Below are positions 47,934 to 56,361 of a stretch of 64,000 nt of DNA, piece after piece. The notes beneath the pieces are model-generated. The model was not told the DNA's origin, searched no databases, and saw only the letters and a list, made by a program, of their open reading frames with translations. Source of the DNA: Methanomassiliicoccus sp. (GTDB taxonomy: Archaea > Thermoplasmatota > Thermoplasmata > Methanomassiliicoccales > Methanomassiliicoccaceae); contig JAEILR010000020.1 of the NCBI GenBank assembly GCA_016109435.1, forward strand, positions 124,001-188,000, read 5' to 3'. Both the position numbers and the translations under genes were made by a program. Each line of letters opens with the position of its first letter. Position 1 is the stretch's first letter.

Positions 47934-48487
47934 TTCAATTCCTCCATTGAATATATCATCGATCTGGCCTGACCCGAGACATCCTGATCGATCCTGAGCA
48001 GGGCCATGCCCTTTCCGGGCACCCCGTACATCAGGCAGGAGCCGGGAGGAGCCATGGCCGCGCAGACCAGTGCGGCCAGGTCCTCCTCGCCCTCGACCAG
48101 GAGCTTCGTTGGAACGTTCCGTTCAAGAGCTAGCGCGATCTCCCGCACCAGCTCGGTTGTTATCTGCCCCGCTGGGTTGCTGACCTTGGCACTGACGCCA
48201 TCCATCTCGTCGAGCTTGGCCGCAAGAGAGGCGTACGGCCTGCGCTCGGTCTTCAGGTCATAGATGACAAGGTCCGGTCTGATACCGTTGTCCAGCAGAG
48301 TGAATGATACCATATCGCCCACGGCCATGAGGGACCGACAGCCTTCAAGCTCCGAGGGCAGGTCCTTTTCCAGGACAAGCTCTCCGAACCCGACCGCCAG
48401 CCGTTCCCTCATATTCTCAGGTAACGACCATCCTCTGCGGGGGCACCGCAGATCAGCGCACCTTGAGGGCGAACTTTCCGTTGACAT
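47930..48487 (-). CDS. GTP-dependent dephospho-CoA kinase (DUF359)
   Basis: Archaeal DPCK, which phosphorylates dephospho-CoA with GTP to give coenzyme A. The protein has LPENMRERLAVGFGELV, MAVGDMVSFTLLDNGIRPDLVIYDLKTERRP (about 54-85), VSNPAGQITTELV, and VEGEEDLAALVCAAMAPPGSCLMYG (about 131-155), all typical of DUF359. The start is unsure: ATG 48487 overlaps the end of spt4 by 35 bases but keeps the conserved LPEN; ATG 48412 would cut into it. It sits in the conserved order rpoE - spt4 - DPCK - S24e - S27ae. Confidence 0.9.
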   Translation of the reverse strand: MSTESSPSRCADLRCPRRGWSLPENMRERLAVGFGELVLEKDLPSELEGCRSLMAVGDMVSFTLLDNGIRPDLVIYDLKTERRPYASLAAKLDEMDGVSAKVSNPAGQITTELVREIALALERNVPTKLLVEGEEDLAALVCAAMAPPGSCLMYGVPGKGMALLRIDQDVSGQARSMIYSMEELN

Positions 48488-48638
48488 TTATTCCCATCCG
48501 CTTGGCGATCTCTGACCGGGAGTGGTCCACGATAATTACGTAGCCCTGCCAGTCCTTAGAGGTCTGGTTGCCGCAGAGCGGGCAGTTTTCTTCATCGGTG
48601 ATGAAGCTGCAGTGCTTGCACGCTTTCTGGACCTTCAT
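48453..48638 (-). CDS. spt4: Transcription elongation factor Spt4 (RNA polymerase subunit E2)
   Basis: A 61-residue zinc protein that pairs with Spt5 to form the processivity clamp on RNA polymerase. The zinc ligands are ACKHCSFI and ENCPLCGN (about 6-22), followed by DWQGYVIIVDHSRSEIAKRMGI. The ATG at 48638 overlaps the rpoE stop by four bases (ATGA), so they are coupled. Confidence 0.95.
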   Translation of the reverse strand: MKVQKACKHCSFITDEENCPLCGNQTSKDWQGYVIIVDHSRSEIAKRMGINVNGKFALKVR

Positions 48639-49201
48639 GCCGCACCACCGCTGGTCTTCTTCCTTTCCTCCTCGATCCACTCGATCTTTCCCAGGCCGGG
48701 CTGCCTCATGGTGAGGCCGATCTTGGACTCGCGGGGGCTTCTCTCGTTCAGGCTGAGGGCCACGATCCTGGCCCGCACCTTGTCGCCGACCTTGAGGTCA
48801 CGCTTGGTGTCCTTTCCCAGCAGTCTGCCATTGTCGGAATCGATATCGATGCGGTCGTCCATTATCTGGCTGATGTGAAGCAACCCGTCAAGAGGCCCGA
48901 ACCGGACGAAGGCCCCGAACTTCAGGACCTCCACCACGACACCTTCGATGACCTCCTGCAGCTGGGGACGGAACACCAGGCTGTCGTACTTTACCTTCTG
49001 GTACACCGCTCCGTCCCCGTGGACGATACGGCCCTGACCCACCGGTTCGACGTGGGACACCATAAGAGTGAGCGAGTCCGAGCCTTCGATCTTTCCCTCG
49101 AAAGATTCCCAGCTCAGCTGGTTAATAACGTCAGTGAGGTCCTCGCCCAGCCGTTCCGGCGGGATGCGAACGACCTTCTCCTTCGTTGTCAATAGATACA
49201 T
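48635..49201 (-). CDS. rpoE1: DNA-directed RNA polymerase subunit E1 (Rpo7)
   Basis: A 188-residue RNA polymerase stalk subunit. The N-terminal RNP-like domain (about 1-80) starts MYLLTTKEKVVRIPPERLGED. The C-terminal S1 domain (about 83-165) has EGVVVEVLKFGAFVRFGPLDGLLHISQIMDD. The ATG at 49201 is used: it begins the family sequence and a strong TATA box lies about 45 bases upstream. The open frame extends further upstream but through the promoter. It is the first gene of the operon. Confidence 0.96.
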   Translation of the reverse strand: MYLLTTKEKVVRIPPERLGEDLTDVINQLSWESFEGKIEGSDSLTLMVSHVEPVGQGRIVHGDGAVYQKVKYDSLVFRPQLQEVIEGVVVEVLKFGAFVRFGPLDGLLHISQIMDDRIDIDSDNGRLLGKDTKRDLKVGDKVRARIVALSLNERSPRESKIGLTMRQPGLGKIEWIEEERKKTSGGAA

Positions 49202-49240
49202 AGAGTGGCCTCTGAACGATGATTGTGGGATAAGACAACT

Positions 49241-49253
49241 CGTATATAAACCT
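49241..49253 (-). promoter_or_regulatory. TATA box of the rpoE-spt4-DPCK-rps24e-rps27ae operon
   Basis: On the minus strand this reads AGGTTTATATACG. Transcription would begin near 49222, giving a leader of about 20 bases before rpoE. Confidence 0.65.
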
Positions 49254-49323
49254 AAGGTTTCGCGATAAAAAGGAAAAAAGATACTGGATGAAAGGAAAAG
49301 GAAAGGGGTTGGATCCAATCGCC

Positions 49324-51507
49324 TCACAGGACGATGAACAGCCCGGCGAAGACCAGGGTGATGGTGGAGAGCAGCTTCACCAGCACGTGCAGGGACGGAC
49401 CGGCGGTGTCCTTGAAGGGGTCACCGACAGTGTCACCGACGACCGCGGCGGCGTGAGCGGGGCTCTTCTTTCCACCGTGGTGTCCGGTCTCGACGTATTT
49501 CTTAGCGTTGTCCCAGGCCCCACCAGCATTGTTCAGCACGGTCGCCATGAGGATACCGGCGATGGTAGCGACCATCAGGAACCCGCCGACGGCCATGACC
49601 CCGATGTCGTTCTCAGGGTAGGCGTAGCGCATGAACAGGCCCAGGGCGATGGGGACCACGACCGGCAGGATGCCCGGCAGGATCATGGCCTTCAGGGCGC
49701 CCTTGGTCGAGATGTCCACGCACAGAGCGTAGTCGGGCTTCTCGGTCCCGGCGAGGATGCCGGGCTTCTCCCGGAACTGCCTGCGGACCTCGTTGATCAT
49801 GTCGTAGGCGGCCTTGCCGACTGCGCGGATGGTCAGCGAGGTGAATACGAAGACCAGCATCGCGCCGATGAGGGCGGCGATGAACACCGGGGGCTGGGCA
49901 ATGTCCACCTTGAACACATCGATGAGGAGCATGTTCTTCTTGACCGCTACCTCCTGGAAGTAAGCGGCGAACAGCAGGTACGCGGCCAGTGCCGCGGAGC
50001 CCATTGCATACCCCTTGGTGAGGGCCTTGGTGGTGTTCCCCACGGCGTCCAGCTTGTCGGTCCTGACCCGGATGTCATCGGGCTGCTTGGACATCTCCAC
50101 GATCCCACCGGCGTTGTCGGTGATGGGGCCAAAGGTGTCCATGGCCAGCACGAACGCGGCGGTGGCCAGCATACCCATGGTGGCGACGGCGGTACCGAAC
50201 AGACCGAACACGAAGCTGTCGTTGGCAGTAACGTTGGCGGCACCAACGATGGTGGCGGCTGCGTCCTGGCCCAGAGCATAGGAGCCGAGCAGGGCGACGG
50301 ATATGGCTATGATCGGCAGCAGGGTGGTCTCCAGTCCGATGGAGAAACCGGTGATGATGTTGGTCGCCGGACCGGTCTCCGATGCCTTGGCGATCTCACG
50401 GACGGGCCTGTACTCGCCGGCAGTGTAGTATTGCGTGATGTACACGATGGCGATGGACAGGACGATGCCGATGACACCGCAGACGAAGAACTGCCAGGCG
50501 CCAAGCATGTAGTGGGAGATGAAGTAGAACCCGATCGCGCCCAGGATGGCGGAAACGTAGTATCCGCGGTTCAGGGCCTTCATGGGCTCCTCGTCCTCCG
50601 ACCTCAGCTTCACGACCATGATGCCCACAAGGGATGCGAGCAGACCGAACGCACGAACGACCAGGGGGAAGAACACCCAGTCGATGTTGCCGGTGATGCC
50701 GAATATGGCAGCGCCGAGGATCATCGCACCGATGTTCTCGGCAGCGGTGGACTCGAATAGGTCCGCGCCACGACCGGCGCAGTCGCCCACGTTGTCGCCC
50801 ACCAGGTCAGCGATGACCGCGGGGTTGCGGGGGTCGTCCTCGGGGATGCCGGCCTCGACCTTGCCGACCAGGTCAGCACCTACGTCGGCGGCCTTGGTGT
50901 AAATACCGCCGCCCAGTTGAGCGAACAGCGCGGCGAAGGACGCACCGAAGGCGTACCCGACGGCCAGGCTGAGGGTCTCGACCACGTGCCAGGACTCCAC
51001 ATCGTATCCCAGGGGGACAGAGGCGGGGTCGGGGGAGCCGACGATGAAGAACAGGTACAGGAAGAATATCCCGGCCACACCCAGAAGGCTGAGGACGACG
51101 ACAGTGATACCGGAAACGGCGCCACCGCGGAAGGATATCTGGAGAGCCTCGTTCAGGTTCCTCCTCGCGCCGCTGGCGGTCCGGATGTTGCTCTTGACGG
51201 AGACATACATGCCGATATAACCGGACAGGGCTGAGAAGAACGCACCAAGCAAGAAGGCGATACCGACTTCCCATCTCAATCCTATAGCGATGATGATACC
51301 AAGTATCACGCTGATAATTGCGATCGTTTTGTACTGGCGGGCCAGATATGCCATGGCCCCTTCACGTATGGCATCCCCGATGGCTTGCATCTCCGGGGTG
51401 CCGGTGTCCTTCCTGAATATGCTTCTTGTCAGGAGGTACGCTACGAGAAGACCGATTGCGCCAGCGATTGGTATTAGATATACCCAGGCGTCGATTTCTA
51501 TAGCCAT
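49324..51507 (-). CDS. hppA: Membrane-bound proton-translocating pyrophosphatase, K+-independent type
   Basis: A 727-residue, roughly 16-helix pump that couples pyrophosphate hydrolysis to ion transport. The active-site motifs are intact: DVGADLVGKVE (about 209-219), EDDPRNPAVIADLVGDNVGDCAGRGADLFES (about 224-254), and a C-terminal DNAKKYVETG. The diagnostic GNTTKA near residue 489 has Lys, which marks the K+-independent proton-pumping subfamily. GTATATATTG at about 51551 on the opposite strand supplies a minus-strand TATA box, and GAGG lies before the ATG. It recovers energy from pyrophosphate released in biosynthesis. Confidence 0.96.
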   Translation of the reverse strand: MAIEIDAWVYLIPIAGAIGLLVAYLLTRSIFRKDTGTPEMQAIGDAIREGAMAYLARQYKTIAIISVILGIIIAIGLRWEVGIAFLLGAFFSALSGYIGMYVSVKSNIRTASGARRNLNEALQISFRGGAVSGITVVVLSLLGVAGIFFLYLFFIVGSPDPASVPLGYDVESWHVVETLSLAVGYAFGASFAALFAQLGGGIYTKAADVGADLVGKVEAGIPEDDPRNPAVIADLVGDNVGDCAGRGADLFESTAAENIGAMILGAAIFGITGNIDWVFFPLVVRAFGLLASLVGIMVVKLRSEDEEPMKALNRGYYVSAILGAIGFYFISHYMLGAWQFFVCGVIGIVLSIAIVYITQYYTAGEYRPVREIAKASETGPATNIITGFSIGLETTLLPIIAISVALLGSYALGQDAAATIVGAANVTANDSFVFGLFGTAVATMGMLATAAFVLAMDTFGPITDNAGGIVEMSKQPDDIRVRTDKLDAVGNTTKALTKGYAMGSAALAAYLLFAAYFQEVAVKKNMLLIDVFKVDIAQPPVFIAALIGAMLVFVFTSLTIRAVGKAAYDMINEVRRQFREKPGILAGTEKPDYALCVDISTKGALKAMILPGILPVVVPIALGLFMRYAYPENDIGVMAVGGFLMVATIAGILMATVLNNAGGAWDNAKKYVETGHHGGKKSPAHAAAVVGDTVGDPFKDTAGPSLHVLVKLLSTITLVFAGLFIVL

Positions 51508-51638
51508 AATCAGAACCTCTTTCAGGTTTGGGCCCTTAATAAGGATTCATGTATATATTGTTTCTTCAAATGAGAAAAAGGTTAAATGGCCTACTGGACG
51601 GTCGGTTATCGAGGCACTATTATCGATTCTCGAAAACA

Positions 51639-53093
51639 TTAATCTAACGCGTCGTTGACCGCATCCGCTATCCTCTTGATGGTCTCCACCCGCGCATAGT
51701 TCTTGTCGTTGGACGGTATGACGGCCCATGGCGCATAGGGGGTCGAGGTCCGCTCCAGCATGTCGTCGATGGCCTCCGTGTACCGGTCCCACCTCTCCCT
51801 TGCCGACCAGTCGTCGGCGGTGATCTTCCAGGTCTTCCTGGGATCGTCCACCCTCTCGATGAACCGTTCCAGCTGGGTCTTCTTGTCCACTTCCAGCCAT
51901 AGCTTCACCACAACGATGTCGTTGTCGACCATCCAACGCTCGAAATCGTTGATCTCGCGGTACGCCCTCTTCCATTCGGCCTCGGTGGCCAGGGAGCTGA
52001 CCCTTTCCACCAGGACCCGGCCGTACCAGGAGCGGTCGAAGATGCTCATGTGGCCGGGAAGGGGCATCCTCCTGATGAACCTCCAGAGGTAGTGGTGCGC
52101 CAGCTCCATGTCGTCGGGCGCTCCGGTAGGCACCACCTGATAGGTACGGGGATTGAGAGTCTGGGTGAGACGGTTGATGTTCCCGCCCTTGCCGGACGCG
52201 TCCCGGCCCTCGAACACCACCACCAGCCTCTTCTTGCGGTTGAACAGCTCGCACTGCACCCCCCTCATCCGCCCCTGCTGCTTTTCCAGCTGGCCCTTGT
52301 AATCCCCGTCCTGCAGCTTCAGGGAGAGGTCCACATCCGGCCGGGGGGACGTGACCTTTGGACCGGCGGCCATGGTGTCCGGGCGATATGGGCCCCTCAC
52401 CGCCGTTTCCAGCCGGTCGATGACCGTTCGGGCGACCTTGACCTCGGCATACTCGAGGTCGTCCGCCTCCACGATGACCCATGGCGCGTTGCTTGCGTCG
52501 GTCCGCTCCATGATCTTCTCCAGCAGGGGCAGGTGCTTGCGATACAAGCGGTCGGAGTCCAGGTCCTCCATGAGCAGGCCGCAGGCCTCCGGAGCGACAC
52601 CTTTCCGGTCCGGCCTCTTCTCTCCACCTTTGCTGGTGTGGAGGAACAGCTTGATGATGACCGTCCCGTCATCGGCCAGGAGGCTCTCGAACCGGTTGAT
52701 GTCATCGATGACCTCCTGGGGGATGGCCTTGCACTTGCCTCCGTCCAGGCACTCGGCGACCGCCCGGGTGTACCATGAACGGTCGAAGACGGCGATGTTG
52801 CCCTTCCAGGGGGCCCTCGTCCAGAACCGCCACATGAACGGCATCCGTTCCTCCAGGAGCTCCGGGGAGGTGATGTCATGATAGGAGAAGCCCCTGGGGT
52901 CAAGGGGGAGCATGAACCTGTTGATGACGCCCGCCATGCTCATGGGGTCCCACCCTTCGAACACGATGATGACCGGGACCCCGGCCTCGTGGACCTCCCT
53001 CTGGAGTTCACCCAGCCGTTCCTTCAGCGGGGGCATGAGGCCCTTGTGCTCTTCCTTCTTCATCTTCTTGCTGAGATCGATCTTGGCGAACAT
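51639..53093 (-). CDS. pap: Two-domain PPK2 family polyphosphate:AMP phosphotransferase
   Basis: A 484-residue protein of two tandem PPK2 domains. Such class II enzymes make ADP from AMP and polyphosphate. The C-terminal domain (about 255-484) has an intact Walker A, FEGRDASGKGG, plus TGAPDDMELAHHYLWRF and SIFDRSWYGRVLVERV. In the N-terminal domain (about 20-235) the P-loop reads FEGWDPMSMAG (about 45-55): the Lys and Gly of the loop are lost, so it is probably not catalytic, although FDRSWYTRAV is kept. It is followed three bases later by the DUF47 gene upstream in the strand order. Confidence 0.92.
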   Translation of the reverse strand: MFAKIDLSKKMKKEEHKGLMPPLKERLGELQREVHEAGVPVIIVFEGWDPMSMAGVINRFMLPLDPRGFSYHDITSPELLEERMPFMWRFWTRAPWKGNIAVFDRSWYTRAVAECLDGGKCKAIPQEVIDDINRFESLLADDGTVIIKLFLHTSKGGEKRPDRKGVAPEACGLLMEDLDSDRLYRKHLPLLEKIMERTDASNAPWVIVEADDLEYAEVKVARTVIDRLETAVRGPYRPDTMAAGPKVTSPRPDVDLSLKLQDGDYKGQLEKQQGRMRGVQCELFNRKKRLVVVFEGRDASGKGGNINRLTQTLNPRTYQVVPTGAPDDMELAHHYLWRFIRRMPLPGHMSIFDRSWYGRVLVERVSSLATEAEWKRAYREINDFERWMVDNDIVVVKLWLEVDKKTQLERFIERVDDPRKTWKITADDWSARERWDRYTEAIDDMLERTSTPYAPWAVIPSNDKNYARVETIKRIADAVNDALD

Positions 53094-53095
53094 GA

Positions 53096-53740
53096 CTAGA
53101 CCAGCTCCACGATGATGCGGTGCAGGATATCTATGGTGATGCTCAGCGCCCTCCCTGCGTCCTTCAGGTGGTGGTATACTTCCCGCTTCTTCATAATCTC
53201 CACCACGTCGGGAGAGTCGAAAAGGACGATGAGGCCCGACACGTAGCTCTTCTCGATACCATGCTCTGCCTGCCTCATTTCCACGATCATCCTCTCCGCC
53301 CGAGGCGGATCGCGGGACATCACCCTAACGGCATCTAAGACCATCTGGGTACCCTTCTCCAGAATGGAGGCCATCTCGATTATGCTGGCGTCCGGGCGCA
53401 CTCCGAAGGCCCTCATCTCGATGGCGGTGGACATGCAGAAGTTCAGGATATGGTCCATCTGCCTGGAGAGCGAGTAGATGTCCTGGCGGTCGAAGGGGGT
53501 GGAGAACGCTTCCAGCAGCATCCCCTCCATTCGCAGACGGGTATCGTCGGCCCGCTGCTCGATGACCGCCACCTCCTTCGGCTCCAGCCCCAGATTGTTC
53601 CTGGCCAGCCAGTCGTTGAGCGCCCTTACCCCGTCCCGGGTCAGTTCGGCCTGGGTCAGGAGCATCCCCATGAAATCGTACCTGGGCGGGAAGATGTTGC
53701 CCAGGATGCCCCCCTTCGCTTTGCTCTTTCCGTTCTGCAA
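53096..53740 (-). CDS. DUF47 (PhoU-like) protein, probable PiT partner
   Basis: A 214-residue all-helical protein. Features are GILGNIFPPRYDFMGMLLTQAELT near the start, EVAVIEQRADDTRLRMEGMLLEAFSTPFDRQDIYSLSRQMDHI (about 57-100), and MKKREVYHHLKDAGRAL near the end. The sequence EQRADDTR-F-PFDREDI is characteristic of DUF47 proteins, which are usually encoded beside PiT phosphate transporters and thought to regulate them. It lies eight bases after the PiT stop and two bases before the phosphotransferase start. Confidence 0.93.
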   Translation of the reverse strand: MQNGKSKAKGGILGNIFPPRYDFMGMLLTQAELTRDGVRALNDWLARNNLGLEPKEVAVIEQRADDTRLRMEGMLLEAFSTPFDRQDIYSLSRQMDHILNFCMSTAIEMRAFGVRPDASIIEMASILEKGTQMVLDAVRVMSRDPPRAERMIVEMRQAEHGIEKSYVSGLIVLFDSPDVVEIMKKREVYHHLKDAGRALSITIDILHRIIVELV

Positions 53741-53748
53741 GTGCCGCC

Positions 53749-54765
53749 TCAGAACAGCAAGAGCGGTCTGAGAATATTAAACAGGAGCGCTGAAAGCGCC
53801 GCCGAAGCGGGGATGGTCAGCAGCCATGATATCATCATGTGCTTGCCCACGGACCATTGCACCAGCCTGACCCTCTCCGCCGCCCCCACCCCCATGACGC
53901 TAGAGGCCACTACCTGGGTGGAGGAGACGGGAGCGCCGGCCGCGGTCGATAGCAGGATCGTTCCCGATGAGGCGATCTGAGAATCCAGGCTGTCGATCGG
54001 CTTGATGGGGAATATCTTCCGCCCCAGCGTGCGCATGATCTTCCATCCCCCTCCGATGGTCCCCAGGCCGATGGCCACGGCGACCGCCACCCTGACCCAC
54101 GCTGGTATCTCCTGCACCGCGATCACCCCTCCGGCGACCAGGGCGATGGTGATTATTCCCATCTGCTTCTGCCCATCGTTGGCCCCGTGGGAGAACGCCA
54201 GCACGGCCGTGGTGAGGAACTGCACCCGGCGAATGGGGCGGTTGATGGAACGCTTGGCCCCGCGCAGAACGACCATGCTGAACTTCTTCATCATGTAACC
54301 GCCCAGGAAGCCGATGGCCACTGACAGCATCAGGAACAGGAGGACCTTGGTCAGTCCTACCAGCTCGCCGGAGGCCAGCGCGTCCAGCCCCCAATCTATG
54401 CTCCCCGTCCCGGCCGCGGCGATGCCCCCGCCCACCAGCCCTCCGACGAGCGCGTGGGTGGAGGAGGACGGCAGACCGAACCACCAGGTGATAAGGTTCC
54501 ACATCGACGCACTGAGCACCGCTGCCAGCATCACCTGGACCATGAGGGTCGGTGATCCGATGAGCACCAGGCCCTCGATGGTGAAGGCTACGGCGCTCCC
54601 TCCCAGGATGGCCCCCAGGAATCCGAAGGCCGCGGAATACAGCACCCCCGCCTTGGGAGTAGCGGCCCGGCACGCGATCATGGTGGCCACGGTGGCGCTG
54701 GAATCCTGGAAGCCGTTGGTGAAGGCAAAGAACAAAGATATCGCCACCACCGCCATGGAGAGCAC
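53749..54765 (-). CDS. PiT family inorganic phosphate transporter
   Basis: A 338-residue carrier with about ten transmembrane helices in two repeats. The repeat signatures are FAFTNGFQDSSATVATMIACRA (about 13-34) and AFSHGANDGQKQMGI (about 192-206); Gln replaces the usual Asn-Asp pair of the first motif (GFQD rather than GxND). The central GLPSSSTHALVGG (about 97-109) and C-terminal GAPVSSTQVVAS are also typical. The GTG at 54765 follows a TATA-like GGTAAAATACG (minus strand, near 54813-54822). With DUF47 and the phosphotransferase it forms a phosphate operon. Confidence 0.93.
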   Translation of the reverse strand: MLSMAVVAISLFFAFTNGFQDSSATVATMIACRAATPKAGVLYSAAFGFLGAILGGSAVAFTIEGLVLIGSPTLMVQVMLAAVLSASMWNLITWWFGLPSSSTHALVGGLVGGGIAAAGTGSIDWGLDALASGELVGLTKVLLFLMLSVAIGFLGGYMMKKFSMVVLRGAKRSINRPIRRVQFLTTAVLAFSHGANDGQKQMGIITIALVAGGVIAVQEIPAWVRVAVAVAIGLGTIGGGWKIMRTLGRKIFPIKPIDSLDSQIASSGTILLSTAAGAPVSSTQVVASSVMGVGAAERVRLVQWSVGKHMMISWLLTIPASAALSALLFNILRPLLLF

Positions 54766-54937
54766 GGTCAGGTCGATCAGGGAGCCACCGTCCCGGACAT
54801 GCCACGGAGCGTATTTTACCCCTTGCAGCCCACCAGCGGGACGACGGAAAGGGTCACGGGCCCTGGAAACTAAGCCGAGAAGGAGATGTCGTGAGCCGAT
54901 AAAATATAACTACTGAAGATAGTTCTCCGCGTTGGTC

Positions 54938-55666
54938 ATGGTGAGCACGGGCGACATAATCGGACTGGTATTGGTTTACACCTATGTCGCGGTGGTCATC
55001 GCGGTGGCGACCCTATCCAAGAAGCGATTTCCCGGGACCGGATATCGAAAGGTCATCCACATCCTGGTGGGGAACATAGTTTTCCTGTGGTGGGTCTTCG
55101 ACTCCCGGTACATCATGGCCTTCCTGGCAGCCCTGCCGTTCGTGGTTCTGCTCCTTCTGGTGACCCCCAAGTCCCCGGTTCGCAGGCTCAACAACTCCTT
55201 CCTGCAGATGGCCAGCGCCGACGGTCACGGATATGGATTGGTGTACTATGCCATCTCCTGGACCCTGCTGGCCCTGTTCCTTTTCGACGACCGCCTGGTG
55301 GCCAGCATCGCCATTGTGGCGATGTCCTATGGCGACGGTGTCGGCGGGCTGATAGGCAAGAAGTACGGCCGGAAGAAGCTGTGGAAGGAGAAGAGCTACG
55401 TGGGCACCTCCGCGGTGGCCTGCGGCACGTTCCTGGCGACCCTGGCGGTCATCGGCTTCTACACATTCCTCAGCGGGTACCTCCCGGACCTCAACGTTCA
55501 TGCGTTCACCCTCATGGGGGCGGTCGGGGTCGCGGCCATCGTCGGCGTTTTCGTCGCCGGGGTGGAACTGGTCTCCCCGGGAGAATATGACAATCTTATC
55601 GTGCCGTTCATGACCGTGGCCCTCGTCCTGACCATGCAGTGGCTCCTCCTAGGGGGGGTGCCGTGA
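54938..55666 (+). CDS. CTP-dependent polyprenol/diacylglycerol kinase-like membrane protein
   Basis: A 242-residue protein with about seven transmembrane helices of the dolichol/phytol/SEC59-type kinase family. Typical parts are GTGYRKVIHILVGNIVFL (about 34-51, conserved Arg-Lys-x-x-His), SADGHGYGLVYYAIS, AMSYGDGVGGLIGKKYGRKK (about 131-150, nucleotide site), and KSYVGTSAVACGTF. It would phosphorylate a lipid alcohol with CTP; the acceptor is unknown. TATA-like AAAATATAAC at about 54900-54910 supports the ATG at 54938 with a very short leader. It overlaps the next gene in GTGA. Confidence 0.85.
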   Translation: MVSTGDIIGLVLVYTYVAVVIAVATLSKKRFPGTGYRKVIHILVGNIVFLWWVFDSRYIMAFLAALPFVVLLLLVTPKSPVRRLNNSFLQMASADGHGYGLVYYAISWTLLALFLFDDRLVASIAIVAMSYGDGVGGLIGKKYGRKKLWKEKSYVGTSAVACGTFLATLAVIGFYTFLSGYLPDLNVHAFTLMGAVGVAAIVGVFVAGVELVSPGEYDNLIVPFMTVALVLTMQWLLLGGVP

Positions 55667-56298
55667 AGCGCTGGATCGTGGTGGACGGCCTCGACGGTTC
55701 GGGCAAGAGCTCGGTGGCGAGGTGGATAACAGATCACTACGAGGCCATGGGCGACAGGGTCATTGTCCAGGTGCATCCCTCGGACCGCCGTGCGGGAAGG
55801 ATATCCCGCCGGGCCCTGCAGAGCAAGGGGAAGATCATGTTCCTCATCTCCACCGCCTTCTATGTGGTCGACGTTCTCGTATCGGTGTCCAAGTTGAAAG
55901 GCGAGTTCCAGAAGTACGATGATGTGGTATTCGTCCGCTACCTCATGGGCACCGCTTACCTCCCGAAGCGGTTCGCCCGGCTGGGTTATGAGATGTTCGC
56001 CAAGGTGCTCCCCGTCCCCGAGCGGCTGGTCCTCGTCGATGTATCCCCGGAGACCGCTCTGCACCGCATCGCCGCCCGGGACGACAAGGTGGAGATGTTC
56101 GAGAACCTGCCCTCGTTGGTCAAGGGAAGGGAGAAGGTCCTCATGCTCTCGGAAGGGTGGGTCGTCTTGGACAACAACGGCGATGAGGCCGCCACCAAGC
56201 GGAAGCTGACCCGGGAGCTGGAGAACTGGGACCGCGCGTCCGGTCCCGTCCAGGAGGATCATGCCACTTCGCCACTGACCGCCCGCGATGGATACTGA
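55663..56298 (+). CDS. Thymidylate kinase-like P-loop kinase
   Basis: A 211-residue kinase with the P-loop VDGLDGSGKSS (about 7-17), which is close to dTMP kinases (DGLDGSGKST). The rest differs: a long hydrophobic stretch (KIMFLISTAFYVVDVLVSVS, about 60-79), and VLVDVSPETALHRIAARDDKVEMFE (about 125-149) in place of the usual LID. The GTG start at 55663 overlaps the stop of the polyprenol-kinase-like gene by four bases. It may be a true thymidylate kinase or a kinase for another phosphate or lipid phosphate; the coupling favours the second. Confidence 0.78.
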   Translation: MKRWIVVDGLDGSGKSSVARWITDHYEAMGDRVIVQVHPSDRRAGRISRRALQSKGKIMFLISTAFYVVDVLVSVSKLKGEFQKYDDVVFVRYLMGTAYLPKRFARLGYEMFAKVLPVPERLVLVDVSPETALHRIAARDDKVEMFENLPSLVKGREKVLMLSEGWVVLDNNGDEAATKRKLTRELENWDRASGPVQEDHATSPLTARDGY

Positions 56299-56361
56299 CC
56301 TCGAAAATGCCAACTTATTTTTAGCTCCACGGGGTTGCTTTCACCTCTTTAGGTGATATTC

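Noticed and set aside
49288-50760. Plus-strand open frame opposite hppA
   Set aside because: It is extremely Gly/Asp/Gln-rich and is the antisense of conserved membrane helices; no start signal.
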